64,000 bases of DNA from Sycon ciliatum (Eukaryota > Porifera > Calcarea > Leucosolenida > Sycettidae), in contig NC_088644.1 in NCBI RefSeq assembly GCF_964019385.1, positions 38,041,894 to 38,105,893 of the forward strand. The letters run 5' to 3'. Position numbers and translations under genes: made by a program. Under the pieces are notes generated by a model. That model saw nothing but the letters and a program-made list of their open reading frames with translations, did no database searches and was not told the DNA's origin. This document shows positions 36,001 to 47,721 of the stretch, one piece after another (within the stretch, counting starts at the first letter, position 1; each line of letters opens with the position of its first letter).

Positions 36001-38844
36001 CACGGGTTTTTTATGTCGTTTTTGTTGATTGATAGCTCCAGTGCTTGGAACGAGGCGGATTCTGGACCCTCTCGCACCACATGGCCAAACCACAGCAGCC
36101 TGCGTCGCCGGCATGTGGCACTAACTGGAGATTGTTTTGTTTCTGTGTATAAGTTGTTATTGGTGATGCGTTGCGGGCATTTGACTTCCGTAAATTCTGT
36201 CAAGGTTGTACGCTGACAGAAATGAGTTAATTCGTCATTATCCATGTGCACAGATCGCTTGAGCATAGCTATCCATATATGGGATGGAAAGAGGTGTCAA
36301 ACAGACTAAAGTCGATTAGTCATAGGCAGATGTTTCCAGTCCGTATACGGATGAAACGTGTACACAAGTAGTGAATTCCTGACTTGTGATTTCACCTCTA
36401 CTTATCTTCTGCGTACTTCTATATAACTCATAACTCAGTTATTTGGGCACCGAAGCAACGGGCATGTCGGTCTACCAAGCACCCTTTGGGCGAGTTTAGT
36501 GGAGATATTACTGCTCTTTTGTTATTTTTAGTGGAAATAGTGACATCACATGCCATATCTCTGGCTTTTCCCCATCAACACGTATGTGATTCGGAGTTAC
36601 GGGTAGTGCCTGGTCCCGGACCGCCTGGATAAACAACGTATGAGGGTGGAGTTCCACAACTTTTAGCTATGGAGAGGGGTATTATTATTAGTACAGTAAT
36701 ATTGGTCATTATTCAGTTTGCGCAATCCTCACTCCATCCGTCCATTCATATGATGAAGGAGCGTGTGCTACTAGTGTCTGCAAATATACAGTCTCGTCGC
36801 TTGGGCTCATCACATCTATCAGGTCATATGGTCTCATGACTTCTAACAAGCACATTTTACCATACAACATTATGGGCATTGAACGAAGAGAAATGACGGG
36901 AAACCTGACTTTCTAAACGTGCAGCTATTCTTGCTTTTGCGCTCCGGACCCTAGTGTCAGGCTGGCACTTTTGTCTAAGGCCACCGCGCCATGATTATGA
37001 TTGTGTTCGCTCGGGTACTATACAGCGCAATGGTTATCGACTGAACACTTCCATCGTTTTCAACACGCTAGCTGCTGGCAGGTGACTCCGCTACGGTTAC
37101 TACAAAGTTAGTTCGGCACTTGAATTAGCGTCCCCTGCCGACATTGACGACTCTTTCTCTGACTCGAACCCTGCCTGGGATAATAACACTATTGTCTCGA
37201 TTGTCAAGTTGTCCGGTAACGAGCACTTCTTCAGGACGGTAGATGCATCTTCCGGAGAATTTCACTGACAAGTCCAGAACTTCCCTCGCGACATTTGCAC
37301 GAACGTCCCTAGGGTAGGCTAGGAAGCAGAAGGAAGCAGTGACAGTTGAAGTTCCTCTCAGTATCAAGCCATCCCGGTGGTAGGAGCTGTTTCTAATTCC
37401 GGCCCGCCGATGTCTCTTGATCCTTCACCAACGAATTATTTCGATTTGACCGATCGTGTCCGTGAGCGGTAAAGTCGAAGTCCAAGTTCTTTTCGGCAGA
37501 CGGCGGTGCGGTGGTTCCGAATCAAAACGGGAATGGTGATTTCCACAGAACAAATACAGAATGTTGAGGGCAGTTGGATAAAGACAAGAGCGGACTTACC
37601 GTTTATGTAGCTGTCGATCGCATCGCCAGTTCCTTCTTCCTTTTCAGTGTTCTTGAGAGGAGTGAGTGATGTCCTTCCCTTTCCAGAGAACACTTTTGTT
37701 GAAGTCGGGTAGGATAGAGCCGTCTCTGCTACCGCAGTGCCAGCAGATCCCTCGCAGCTGGTCTCGCTAGCGGATACTTGCTCGCCTGCGCACAGCGAGT
37801 TACTAGCACTGCCTCTGCTGCAGCGATTGGCCAGCAAAGCCTGGTGTTCACCAGAGGTTTGCAGCAGTGCCAGCATCGCATATCCGTCTAGGAGGGATCC
37901 ATCGGGATTAGCAGTCTGCAAAACATCTGCGCAGGCTGCCGTCGTCACGTTCTGCGCATCTCGATCTTGTGCGTCCAGGGAGCTGCTCGAAAACAAAAGC
38001 TCCTGGTCGCAAGAAGTTGTTCCATTTCGCTGCTGGTAGCTGAGCGGGTGCTGGTGCCATGCTGTACTGTTAGATCCTGTGCTGTGTGTTGGTGAATGGT
38101 GTGTTGCCCAACCAGCAGAGATAGACCTGTCCAGGTGCTGAACAGTCGTGCTTCGCTTCCTGGTGCCTCCATGAAGGCGATCCGCCAAGAAGGCCTTCGT
38201 GGTGTGTGGCTCGATTGGAAAGAAATGTTGTTGGTGTTGTTGAGCATCAACACTGTGATCAGGGGGATTGGAGTGGCAACTGCTGGTCTGGACGTCATTG
38301 CAGTGCCACGATGCACCGAGAGGTGACCTTTTGGACTCTTGACCCTGAGTGACAGCTCGGCTTCTGAGAGTCTGTCCGATATCACCATGATCACGGCAAG
38401 GTTGCGAGGGCTGGGACTGAGAGGAGCTACAGGCCGAATGCTGCATGCTGTTTGCACCACCAGTTGCAGCCCAGTCCAAGCTCCACTTTGAGTTGGAGCC
38501 TCCATTGCTCAAATCTGGGATAGAACACGTGACACAGAGAGAAAGAGAGAGAGATAGCGGAACAGCGAGTGGCCACACCACCAGACAAAGAAGAACATGC
38601 AGTCTTCTGGATAATGTTAAACTATGCTCACGTGGATCGCTTGTACTGACTATGCTCAAGTGGATGGTTGTGCTGTTTGAGTTACCAGATCAATTAGGTC
38701 CGATGAGAGGGTAGATTTACGGCATGCCGGTGTTAAACAACCTGAGATTCGCGCTGTGTCCGAACACCGATTCGAAAAGGAACTTTTCGATTTCGATAGA
38801 AACACCAGGGCTTGGCGTGACTCGCCATCGGCGGCTCGAAACAT
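33018..38844 (-). CDS. ETS-domain transcription factor, four exons
   Basis: Sequence-specific DNA-binding regulator. Exons in reading order: 38844-38742, 38514-37600, 35251-34244 and 33991-33018. All three introns are phase 1 and the joined frame is exactly 1000 codons including stop. The ETS domain lies at about residues 810-893 (33590-33339). It has YLWLFLLRLLEDS, ITWT, the recognition-helix sequence NMTYDKMSRAMRYYY and KRYVYRF. Upstream is long and low-complexity: Gln/Ser/Pro/Ala-rich, a poly-Ala run at about 34960-34985, and a Gln/His-rich stretch near 34400-34450. An acidic Asp-rich patch follows the ETS domain. No PNT/SAM domain is seen. Exon 1 rests on a plausible ATG and an unusual donor (GTTGTT), so the start is less sure than the rest. 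Subfamily is unassigned; the NMTY...MSRAMRYYY helix resembles TEL/SPI types. Confidence 0.87.
35905..36266 (-). mobile_element. LINE ORF2 C-terminal relic in ETS gene intron
   Basis: Reads ATCRRRRLLWFGHVVRE, the common late ORF2 motif (RRRLxWxGHVxR), on the minus strand. No catalytic RT part nearby. Confidence 0.6.
36270..37590. other. ETS gene intron, nothing further recognised
   Basis: No element boundary or exon could be supported. Confidence 0.4.
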
Positions 38845-38925
38845 TGGCAGATTTTGCTTGAAAACCAGTCTACATTCATAGTTCGTGTCAAGAGCACATA
38901 CAGTTGAACAGACCAAGTACATGTA

Positions 38926-39109
38926 CAGTAAACCTGTAACTAACGACCACCCCTGGGGCCAGAGAAAGCGGTCTTTAGTGTCAGGTGGTCCTTAGTTAGA
39001 GGCACCGCACAACCATTATATGAATATTAGACCGTCCGTGCCTGGCGAAGTGGTCTGTAGTACCAGGCTGGTCGCTAATCAAGGTGGTCTTTAGTTACAG
39101 GTTTTACTG
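38926..39109. mobile_element. Tc1/pogo-like MITE just upstream of ETS gene
   Basis: 184 bp. Ends CAGTAAACCTGTAACTAACG and, inverted, CAGTAAAACCTGTAACTAAA. TA precedes the left end; the right flank reads CA. It sits about 80 bp upstream of the proposed ETS start codon. Confidence 0.75.
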
Positions 39110-39554
39110 CACCACACTCTCACTACTGGTCCCATTGATGGCATTATACCGGTATGCTGTAGTGGATGTTGACACTGGTGCTGATCATTCCGGCTTGCTG
39201 CAGGAAACTACTATTACTAAGGTACTTGTGACATGCAAATCCTCTGGCCCTACGTAGAATATACAATCACAACAGCGAGAGTTCCCAGATTGCCCAGACT
39301 AGAGTGCTCAACACCACAAGGATGGAGCAATTCCACAAAGGCAGAAGGTAACAGAGACAACCGGCTAGGTCATTGTTGTAACGCTGCGTTTCATGCACAT
39401 AGCAAAGCTAAGGCAATCCTCAGATCTCTGATGATCTGTACATCATCTGGCTGCAAACGTATATCCAGGCCCATACTTGAATTAGTTTTGTGTGACGTCA
39501 CAACTGCTCGTTCCTTTTCCATGTCCATAATTATGGCAGATGCACGTACATGTA

Positions 39555-39612
39555 TCCTGCAGTGATGCCGAGACCATAATTATGGTCGGCGGAGTTTGGT
39601 ACGTCCCACCAG
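39555..39612 (+). repeat. LINE-type 3' UTR stem-loop, isolated
   Basis: GCCGAGACCATAATTATGGT then CGGCGGAGTTTG. The stem CCGAGACC/GGTCGG and trailing GGAGTT match the 3' UTRs of the LINEs at about 48890 and 59150. Confidence 0.45.
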
Positions 39613-39691
39613 TGCACCCGCTCCACGATCTCCCTTGGAGTTGGTTGCTGTTTGTTATGTGCTGAAAAGTCATCATCGGTCTCTTCAGTAC

Positions 39692-39884
39692 GCCTTTGCG
39701 GATTATGCCGGCAGAAAAATTGGCAGAATTCGGTACTTTTTCGGGTAAGTTTCATGCATGTTTGGTATGTGGATAAAGAAATGGAGCAGAATTCGAGGAA
39801 TTGCCCGCCATAAGGTTTGTATGGTTCTGCCAATTTCACTGCTTTTCGAGCAGAATCTGCCACCTTTTCGAGCATTATCCGCCA
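39692..39884 (-). repeat. 193-bp dispersed repeat, copy 1
   Basis: Inverted counterpart of 61072-61264. Each end carries GCGGATAA, and GGCAGAATTC/GGCAGATTCTG occurs inside both arms, which suggests a MITE. The open frames over it are not genes. Confidence 0.75.
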
Positions 39885-40223
39885 ATACCTGCTCCTCAGT
39901 GCAGAGAGTGCATTGCGTGAACTTCGAAAAGAAAAATATCTGTTTTACAGTTTCCGAAGTCCGACGGGAGCGTTTATCATTCTAATGCTTTGAAAATTAA
40001 TATCACTAACAGTCCATTTACTTCTCCTCTCCACGTCCCCTGCCATTACATACCCTCAAAAAACAAATATTAAATAAATCAATTGAACCAAAAGGTTCAG
40101 TGAGCAGATGAAGTGCTAGTATGTCGCTCTCGCTCTTGTGTGAGATTGTGCCATCAAGCTAGGTTCTTTGTGAAGCGCGATGTGGCCACAATGGACGAAA
40201 CAATTCTGTCCACAAATGAAGTG

Positions 40224-40383
40224 TAATTTATTGCATTCCCAACTCATCACAACAACGCGCTCTTCAGCCGACCCATACAGATCCCAACTCATCACAACAA
40301 CGCGCTCTTCAGCCGAACCATACAGATCTGTATGGTTCGGCTGAAGAGCGCGTTGTTGTGATGAGTTGGGAATGCAATAAATT
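40224..40383. repeat. Two direct copies plus one inverted copy of a 45-bp unit
   Basis: The unit starts CCCAACTCATCACAACAACG and ends CATACAGAT. It occurs at 40238-40282 and 40283-40327, then inverted to about 40370. The inverted arm continues through GGGAATGCAATAAATT, which pairs with the flank of the first copy (40224-40240). The centre is AGATCT. Confidence 0.93.
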
Positions 40384-40389
40384 GAAAAT

Positions 40390-43300
40390 ATGGCCGAAAG
40401 CTCTGTCGCAATATTCAGTTCTGAAAGGAAGTGTACTTCAAAGTATAATAATTTATAATAAACAAAAATCGCTGTGTCATAACGAGAATTGTCGAGTGGA
40501 CAGGACAGGACAGACAGGGAGGCGTACTGCACTGTGTGTCCTGGCATAGATTTCGCGAGCACCGATGTTGAGCACCGATGTTGGGGAGAGCCGCTCATAA
40601 ACGAAATCATGCTCCGGCATACCCTTCCTCCATTCCACGCTCCACACCGTGCATTCCTCCGGTAAGAGCATCATCATCTTCCATACACGCTAACAGTGTA
40701 GACATTGATCATACGGAAGGACAAAGTTAACAGGATCCGGGATGCTGCGCACTCTTTTGCCTTCCCAAGGAGGAGAGCATGCTGTGTACTCTTATCGGCA
40801 CATACTGATTATGGTGAAGGCTATGATGCCCGTTGAGAGGCTACGGACCATGTCCAATTTGCCGATCCGGAAACACCCGAACTTAATGCTGCATAGTCAT
40901 GAGCATGAACTGAGCCATCAATCTAAACGGTGTCCCATCAGTCTTTGGCCAGTGGCCACTCGATCTTATCCTACAGTCTACAGTGCAGCCTGAAACAGGA
41001 CACATGGTTAGCAACGTTGGATGTTTCAAATGTGAAAGGAGGCGAGATATTGCCACTTCGGCGGTAATGTAGAAGACAGTGGCTGCTCCAAACGTTGCAG
41101 CTCGCACTTCCTGCCAACTGATTGACACTTTGAAAGGAGTGATTCAAGTTGAAAATGGTCAACGAGACCTGGCCGAGATTAGATAGTTCTCAAATTTCAA
41201 AAGACAGTCAGCTCGAAAGGAGGCGTTAAGGTGTGGGTTTCAAGAGGGGAGTATCGGCCTTTAAGCATGCCTTGGCCCACCTCGTCAGATGTGTGGCATT
41301 TCGTTTGGAGCTACTAATACTAATAGTTACGATATGACGGGATAGCATGGTTGCAAAGGTGTTGCACGGCTTGAGGGCTTGGTCGGTCTGAGAGCATGGA
41401 AGCGTTCTGTGATGCTTCAGTCCTAGTGCAGCTCAGCACTGCACTGTGTGGCCCATTGCGTATCGCCTCTCCAGACTCTACCGAAGTCACGACATTCGCT
41501 CGCTGCTCATTCACACTGCAGGAAGACTTCAATCAAGACTCCGACATAGCCCATTATCTGGAGACGGCCTGTCCTGCATTATGGTCAAGAAGGCTGTCAG
41601 CAAACCGTTCCCTTCTTTTTTAAACTCAGAATTGCAGAATTCTCACCTCTGTATTCAGTGATTCTCTAATCTACACCTTACCTTCTAGATTTCTCACATA
41701 TCGTGGCCGGAGAGGTACATGTACCAATAATTATTGGCAATAGAAGTCGAAGAACGCAGGGCGGTGCTGTGTATGCAACTGGTGTTACTGTAAAAATGGA
41801 GATTGCGAGGTGTGTGCAGTCCACAGAATGACTCCGTGACTCCACTGGGCCCCGCATGGTCAAAGTCGATCCCATGCCGCAGATGTAAGTAATGAAGTTA
41901 TGAAGTGCAGACTGCGAAGGCTGTAGTCTACATGTTCGGGCAGGAACAATTGGATTATTGACATCTCATCATTTTGATCTTGGCTTGATACCAAAATATT
42001 TTGTTCAACCAGAAGAACAGAGTAATAATAGTTGTGTGGAGGGGTGACTTGAGATTGAATACAGCATACTTCGAGTATGTGAAGCACAGGCACTGTGACA
42101 CGCCGGGCGTGTTACGATCACATGAACACAATAACACAATACCACAGTCGTATAGCACGTCCATGTGTCAGTTTAGGATTGCCAGGACCTTCATGTACAT
42201 GTCCTCGACACCTGGACCAATTCCATCTCAAAATGACCAGCTTGCAGTGTAAATCCCATATGCACCAACTGTGTGCAATGTTTAACGCCTGTAATAAGAG
42301 TCGCAAGCAACGTCTTACCTTGATAATTGGCCATCTCCGACACAAGCCGCTGCTTCCTTTCTCCTTACAAAATGCTATGCTACAGTACACGATATCGGAA
42401 CACGTTCTTGTCTCTCTGCCACTAAATCTCTCGCCGTCAACGGCCAACACCATGCAATTGAGCAAAACCTTCGAAGTCGGTGGATGTTGGTAACGTTGGG
42501 GTTTGGTGGAGGACCTGGTGCAAAAAGCTTTATAAGTCGACATGATTTCTGGAAAAAGCACCAAACAGCCCGGACGGCGGGTGTAGTTCAAGACGGCGGG
42601 TACGTGTTACGTGGCCGAAGATAGATCATTTTCTCGAACCGATAGCATTGGCAAGTTACTGTTTGCACGCCCGTTTGTGGAGACGAAAGGGGTTTTCAGG
42701 TGATCTTACCCTGTGCTATGAAATTGCTCAGGTAACATTTGTAACGCGCGCCGAAAGTCCTCCTCGGCCAGCCTGCTCAGGAATGATCTGCTCCCTTGCA
42801 GCATCAAACTAATGCAGAATTGCATCTCTCAATTCATGAACGCATGCGGACACTGTGTATGGACGAAACTGCTTTTCGTGGTAGTCGCTCTGACACTCAT
42901 ATCCCCGGGCAATATGAAAAAGGGATGGGTGCCTAAAATAGCGAGGAGTATTTCTGCAGTCTACCTGAATAGTGCTAAACTTAGGGTTGGGTGCAGGATA
43001 ATCCACACAACGATGCTCCTCGTGGTGACCTCTGTCCATGAGCAGAGAAATGGCGCTGCTGGATAATTTCAGCATTGCACATTTCACCTTTCACCCATGA
43101 GAACATGGTGTACGGTTTTGGCGCTGCACTGGCGCCACGCATGCAAAGTAGCCAGCGGATTGTTGTCTCGTTGCTGGAGGTGACGAAGCATAGTGTGGCA
43201 ATTAAGAGCTTGCTGAAATCTTCATAATACCACTCCATACACATACATGTAACGTTAATCATTGGATGAGTGGATGATAAAGCTGGATGGATGATGCCCT

Positions 43301-43845
43301 GTTTGTTTTTAGGTACCGTTTACTAAAGCACAAGTAGTTTTGCAGCATGCCCTTGGCAAGGTGCTGCAGACCAAAGCCAGTCAACCACGAACGCATCCCC
43401 GCTCATTTGGGTTCGCGCCTCCTTCCGCACCCCTCCAATCGGCCACTACTGTTCAGCGGGATTTCCTGAGTACAAGCCAGATGACCTTAGCCAGGGAAGC
43501 TGTCTTAGCAGGGTAATAGGGGCGCGACAAGCAGTCGTCTGAAACCAAGCCTGAAGAAGAGGTCTTCGTTGTGTAGCTAATCATCTCAACTTGCCGTTTA
43601 AACAAGCCCGTGCAGCTGTCGTCCGATAATCGGTTTTGGCTGCCTTAACATTACTCAAGCCTGCTACTGTCATGGCGGACGCTGATATGTAAAGTAGGAC
43701 TGCGCTGCGCAACAGGGTTGTTCGTATAACTATAAGCTCATTAGGCTATAGTACATCACAATCTCGCAAGAGACAAGCCACATGTACATGCACACGCGGC
43801 GAAAGATCAACGCAGTACCACTATTAGCGGCAGTAGCTCCTCAAA
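40390..43845. other. Gene-poor stretch, nothing recognised
   Basis: Several 60-150 codon frames exist on both strands but none shows a recognised motif or splice context. Confidence 0.4.
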
Positions 43846-44438
43846 TTAGCCATAACACTGATTCATGTCACGTTGCATACCAGTTTGCCCTCCATAGCTG
43901 CCCAGGCCGATCCACGACAAGAACTTAAAACGGATCACATGTTTGGAAGTCAGTTGATGGCGCTGGAATTCGTATTGCCTTGGCCCATGAATGCACATGC
44001 ACTCGTCAGGCAACTCGGCCATGAAGAGGTGCGTACAAGGCAAACTGGGAGGCATGGTAAATCAGCCCGATGCATTTGTGGGCACTGGGCCAACTCAAGA
44101 TTCCCCTGATCCCAGTTGGCAGCGAAAACATTTGGATCATGTACAGTGTACTTCGAAGTGCAGTCATCCTGCGAGATTGCAGGAATAAGCTCCCTTCTGT
44201 CTGTCTGTCAGTCTGTGTATCTGTCTGTCTTGTATGTATATCAAGCTTTTGCCGCACTGTCTGTCTGCCTGCAATGGAGGATAGGCGGACCACACAACCG
44301 CATCAAGACTGGACCGATTGATACTGATCTATTTTTAACATATCTCCGGCTGTCTTCTGCTGAATTATAATGATTGTCTGTCTGTCGTCCTGTCATTCCG
44401 TCTGCCTCTCTGCCTCTGTCTGTCTTAGAGGCTCTATG

Positions 44439-44638
<200 letters not shown>

Positions 44639-44639
44639 T

Positions 44640-44934
44640 TGAGCTTTGACGCCCCATCTCCACTGAGTTGGGCAGTACTTGAGGTGACGCTTCAAATCGC
44701 CACTTGAAATCGCCACTTCTTCTAAATGCTCTGCCGCATGCTCAGGGGAAGTCCTTCGGTGCTGGGAGAGGAAAACGATGTTGATGGACCCACCTGCGCC
44801 ATTCTCGTCGATCCTGTGCGAGCCGGTACCACTCGGACTCCTGAACATCCAGTGAGCGCAGATCACCGACAATCGTGTCTCGCCAACGCTTTTTTGACCC
44901 ATGCCGTGGTGTGGTTGCCTCGAGCTCCCCAAAC

Positions 44935-44935
<1 letters not shown>
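44640..44935 (-). mobile_element. LINE ORF2 C-terminal fragment
   Basis: The minus strand reads KRWRDTIVGDLRSLDV and LAQDRREWRRWV, then in another frame GDLKRHLKYCP. These are the usual end of ORF2 plus zinc finger in RTE-like LINEs. Microsatellites bound it on both sides. Confidence 0.65.
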
Positions 44936-44980
<45 letters not shown>

Positions 44981-45003
44981 CTCTCTCTCTCTCTCTCTCT
45001 CTT
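44936..45003. repeat. Compound (CA)n(CT)n microsatellite
   Basis: About 42 bp of CA then about 25 bp of CT. Confidence 0.97.
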
Positions 45004-45460
45004 CGTATTGCCTTCTTGTTTCTCTTTCGTGTCGATGATACACAGTGGTACGCTGCGCAAACTGATTTTAGCGAGAATAAGGGTTAAAAAACCCGGACAT
45101 CAATAAGGGTTCGCTCAAATCGACTGCCCCACAAACCACCGACAGTAACATCAAGCTGTGCATGTTCTTAGATGTCAGCAGTTTGATATTGTAGCTGCTC
45201 ACCAGTCCGTAGCTGCAGCGTAGACTCAGTCGACACATTGCTGAACAATTGATGGAGGAGCTGGGAGGTGGTGTCACGGATGACTGCCGTTGTGGCGTAC
45301 TGTGGGAAACGCTTCATGAGGGCAGGAGGCCAGGATATCGAATGGGAAACGCTCGCCTCTCGGGCACAGGAAAAATGGATCGGTATCCTGGCCGGTGTCC
45401 ATCTGTAGCGGAGACACAGCCCGTCACAAAACTCCTGCTTCCTGAGGCTGAACTCGTATT
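45004..45460. other. Inter-element stretch, nothing recognised
   Basis: No supported feature. Confidence 0.4.
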
Positions 45461-45850
45461 TCGGTAGCGGGCGACATTATTTACATTGTATTTATTTATT
45501 TCTGCACCTCGTAGCATGTCAAGACAGCCAATTGAATCAGAGGAGAGGGTGAGACCAACCACAGAAGAAGAGAGAAAAGAAAATGAAAGGCACGTACACA
45601 AAAGGGGAGGGATTAGCAAGTTACAAAGCAATGGAATGCCCAGCGAGCTATGCAGCGGAAGTGGTGACTGTGATTTTGTTTACTGGATGATACTGAAGTG
45701 CCGTCTGCAATCTGACGAGGGTTCAGAATTTGAGCATATCTGGAGCTTTCCTAACACTGGGAGGCAGTTGGAGCCACGTGTAGTAGGAGGAAAAGAACAT
45801 GTCAACAAGGGAGACCTACAGCTAGCAGAGGCCATGCATGTACAGCTCCC
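45461..45850 (-). mobile_element. LINE 3' fragment
   Basis: On the minus strand, a decayed ORF2 ending is followed by a 3' UTR and an AAATAAAT-type tail (about 45485). The coding part is degraded, so the assignment rests mostly on tail and position. Confidence 0.45.
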
Positions 45851-45855
45851 TGATG

Positions 45856-46560
45856 TGTTGTCAACCAGCTAGTCTTGCAAGAGCATTTGGAGACACTCTG
45901 AAGTTATGGTTCAAACACAACCTGCTTTCTACACCCATCAAAATTCGTTTATACAACACTTTCGTTCTACCAATCTTGACCTACAACCTTGCTTGCCATG
46001 GCCTGTCCCGTGCACAAGAAAAGCGCCTAGATGTGTTTCATAGGAAACAGCTGCGGTGTACCCTTGGAATTACCTACCCAGATGTCATCTCGAATGCAGA
46101 TTTATATGCTGTTACTGGCCAGTGCTCTGTATCTGAAATGGCCAAGCGGGATAGGTGGAAGCTATTAGGACATATATTACGCCAGCCAAGTGACATCCCT
46201 GCAAATGTTGCTCTCACTGCTTTCTGTACATATGCTACCAGTCAGCCCTTTCGAATAGGTGCACCCCGCTCTTGCCTCACCACAAGTCTCCAGCGAGACG
46301 TCCGCCTCACACCTATCTGCATTTTTAAGGGCAGCTGCCTTCGTGATCTTGGCACCTATGCCCGCGACAGAAAACAGTGGAGTAACATCTGCTCAGCCAT
46401 TTAGTCTAGTACTGCTCTTCTTAAATTTGACCTTTATTACAAGACTCTTCTTTTCTTTTTCATTTCGTTCTCCCACTCTCACACACACATGCTCACGGTT
46501 AATTCTGCCGTCGTGAGTCCCATTCGGGACGGACACGAGAATAATAACAAATAATAATAA
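45856..46560 (+). mobile_element. LINE ORF2 C-terminal fragment with 3' end
   Basis: The frame to TAG at 46404 reads IKIRLYNTFVLPILTYN, LDVFHRKQLRCTLGI and KLLGHILRQ, the post-RT region of many LINEs. The 3' UTR ends with a GTCCC/GGGAC hairpin, ACGAGAATAA and a (TAA)n tail. 5'-truncated; the RT core is absent. Confidence 0.75.
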
Positions 46561-46765
46561 TAGTCTTGCCCCGCTCTAGGTAATGGTTCATGAGTCCGCC
46601 CAGTCCACATTCCTTCTCCGTTTCTCTCCGCTGTTCTTCCCTTTCAGTTGCATTTTCCTGTCTGCTCTGTTTCACTTTCTCTTATCGTTCGTTCCTCTTG
46701 ATGTTTGTACTTTGTACTGTTGAGGCAACGAACTGAAATAATAAAAACCAGCCAACCAACCAACA
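46561..46765 (+). mobile_element. Probable LINE 3' UTR stub
   Basis: Pyrimidine-rich sequence ending GAAATAATAAAAACC then (CCAA)n-like repeats, placed between two LINE fragments. Confidence 0.35.
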
Positions 46766-46859
46766 GGTCCCTTTTCTCTGGTGATATCCACAGTACATGT
46801 ATGACATTCCGCAGACTCTCATACCGGTATGCATTATTATAAGGACCCAGCCGCTTCCT

Positions 46860-47721
46860 TTATACACCTGTGACATTGAACAATGTTTAACTCCAGGAAC
46901 GCAGTTGAGCAGCTTTGCAGACGACACCACACTCTACAGCTTAGTACAGCCAACTGACGATCTCCAACAGTCCACTGCCTCCCTCCAAGGGTCCCTCAAC
47001 AGTCTTGAGGAGTGGGACCGCAAGTGGCGTATCTGCTTTGAGCCAGCCAAGACACAGCGCATGACTCTACATCGCAAGCACGTTCCCCCTGCACTCCACC
47101 AGTCACCTTTGGAAGTGAAGCACTCCAGGAGTCAGATACCCTGAAGCTGCTGGGAGTCATGCTCGACCCTACTCTCTCCTACAGAGCGCACACTCGCAGT
47201 GTTGCACTGCGCGCCTCCCAAAGGCTGGGTTTCCTACAACAGGCAGCACTCATCCTGGACGACCATGCTCGAGTGGCAGTCTACAAGGGATTCGTTCGAC
47301 CCCTACTTGAATAAGCCCCACTGGCCTGGTCGAGCGCAGCCGCAACTAACATTGCCCAGCTGGACAAGGTTCAGCAACGTGCCCTGCATTTCCTGGGACC
47401 TGGAACCATCCTCCAAAGTCTTCAGCTTCGCCGGATGGTGGCAGCCCTGTCATACTTGTACAAGCTGCACTACATTCCAGGGCCTCCCCAGGTAAAGGCC
47501 ATGCTGCCACCAACCAAGCCCCCTGCCGTAGCTAGCATGTGCACACGGAAAAAACGTCAGACGCACCATGGCTTCCAGCTGAAGTGGACACCCCCTCGCA
47601 CAGCCCCTGACTACCTCCTGCGATCCTTCCCCTTCTTCGCCATCACACCCTGGAACAACCTGCCTGCGGACCTCCTGCTTCACGAACCTCATTCAAGACG
47701 CCTCCAAACCTTCAAGGTCAA
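46860..47721 (+). mobile_element. LINE reverse transcriptase fragment, broken
   Basis: Begins inside the RT domain with FADDTTLYSLV, then KWRICFEPAKTQ, a frame change near 47143, LLGVMLDPTLSYRAH, an in-frame TAA near 47311, and an ORF2 ending with LQTFKVN. It stops abruptly at about 47721, where a second LINE begins. Confidence 0.75.

Noticed and set aside
39531..39875. Frames over the 193-bp repeat, also at 61070-61369
   Set aside because: They coincide with a dispersed repeat present in both orientations, not with a gene.
45249..45467. 72-codon plus-strand ORF
   Set aside because: No motif, and it lies between LINE fragments.
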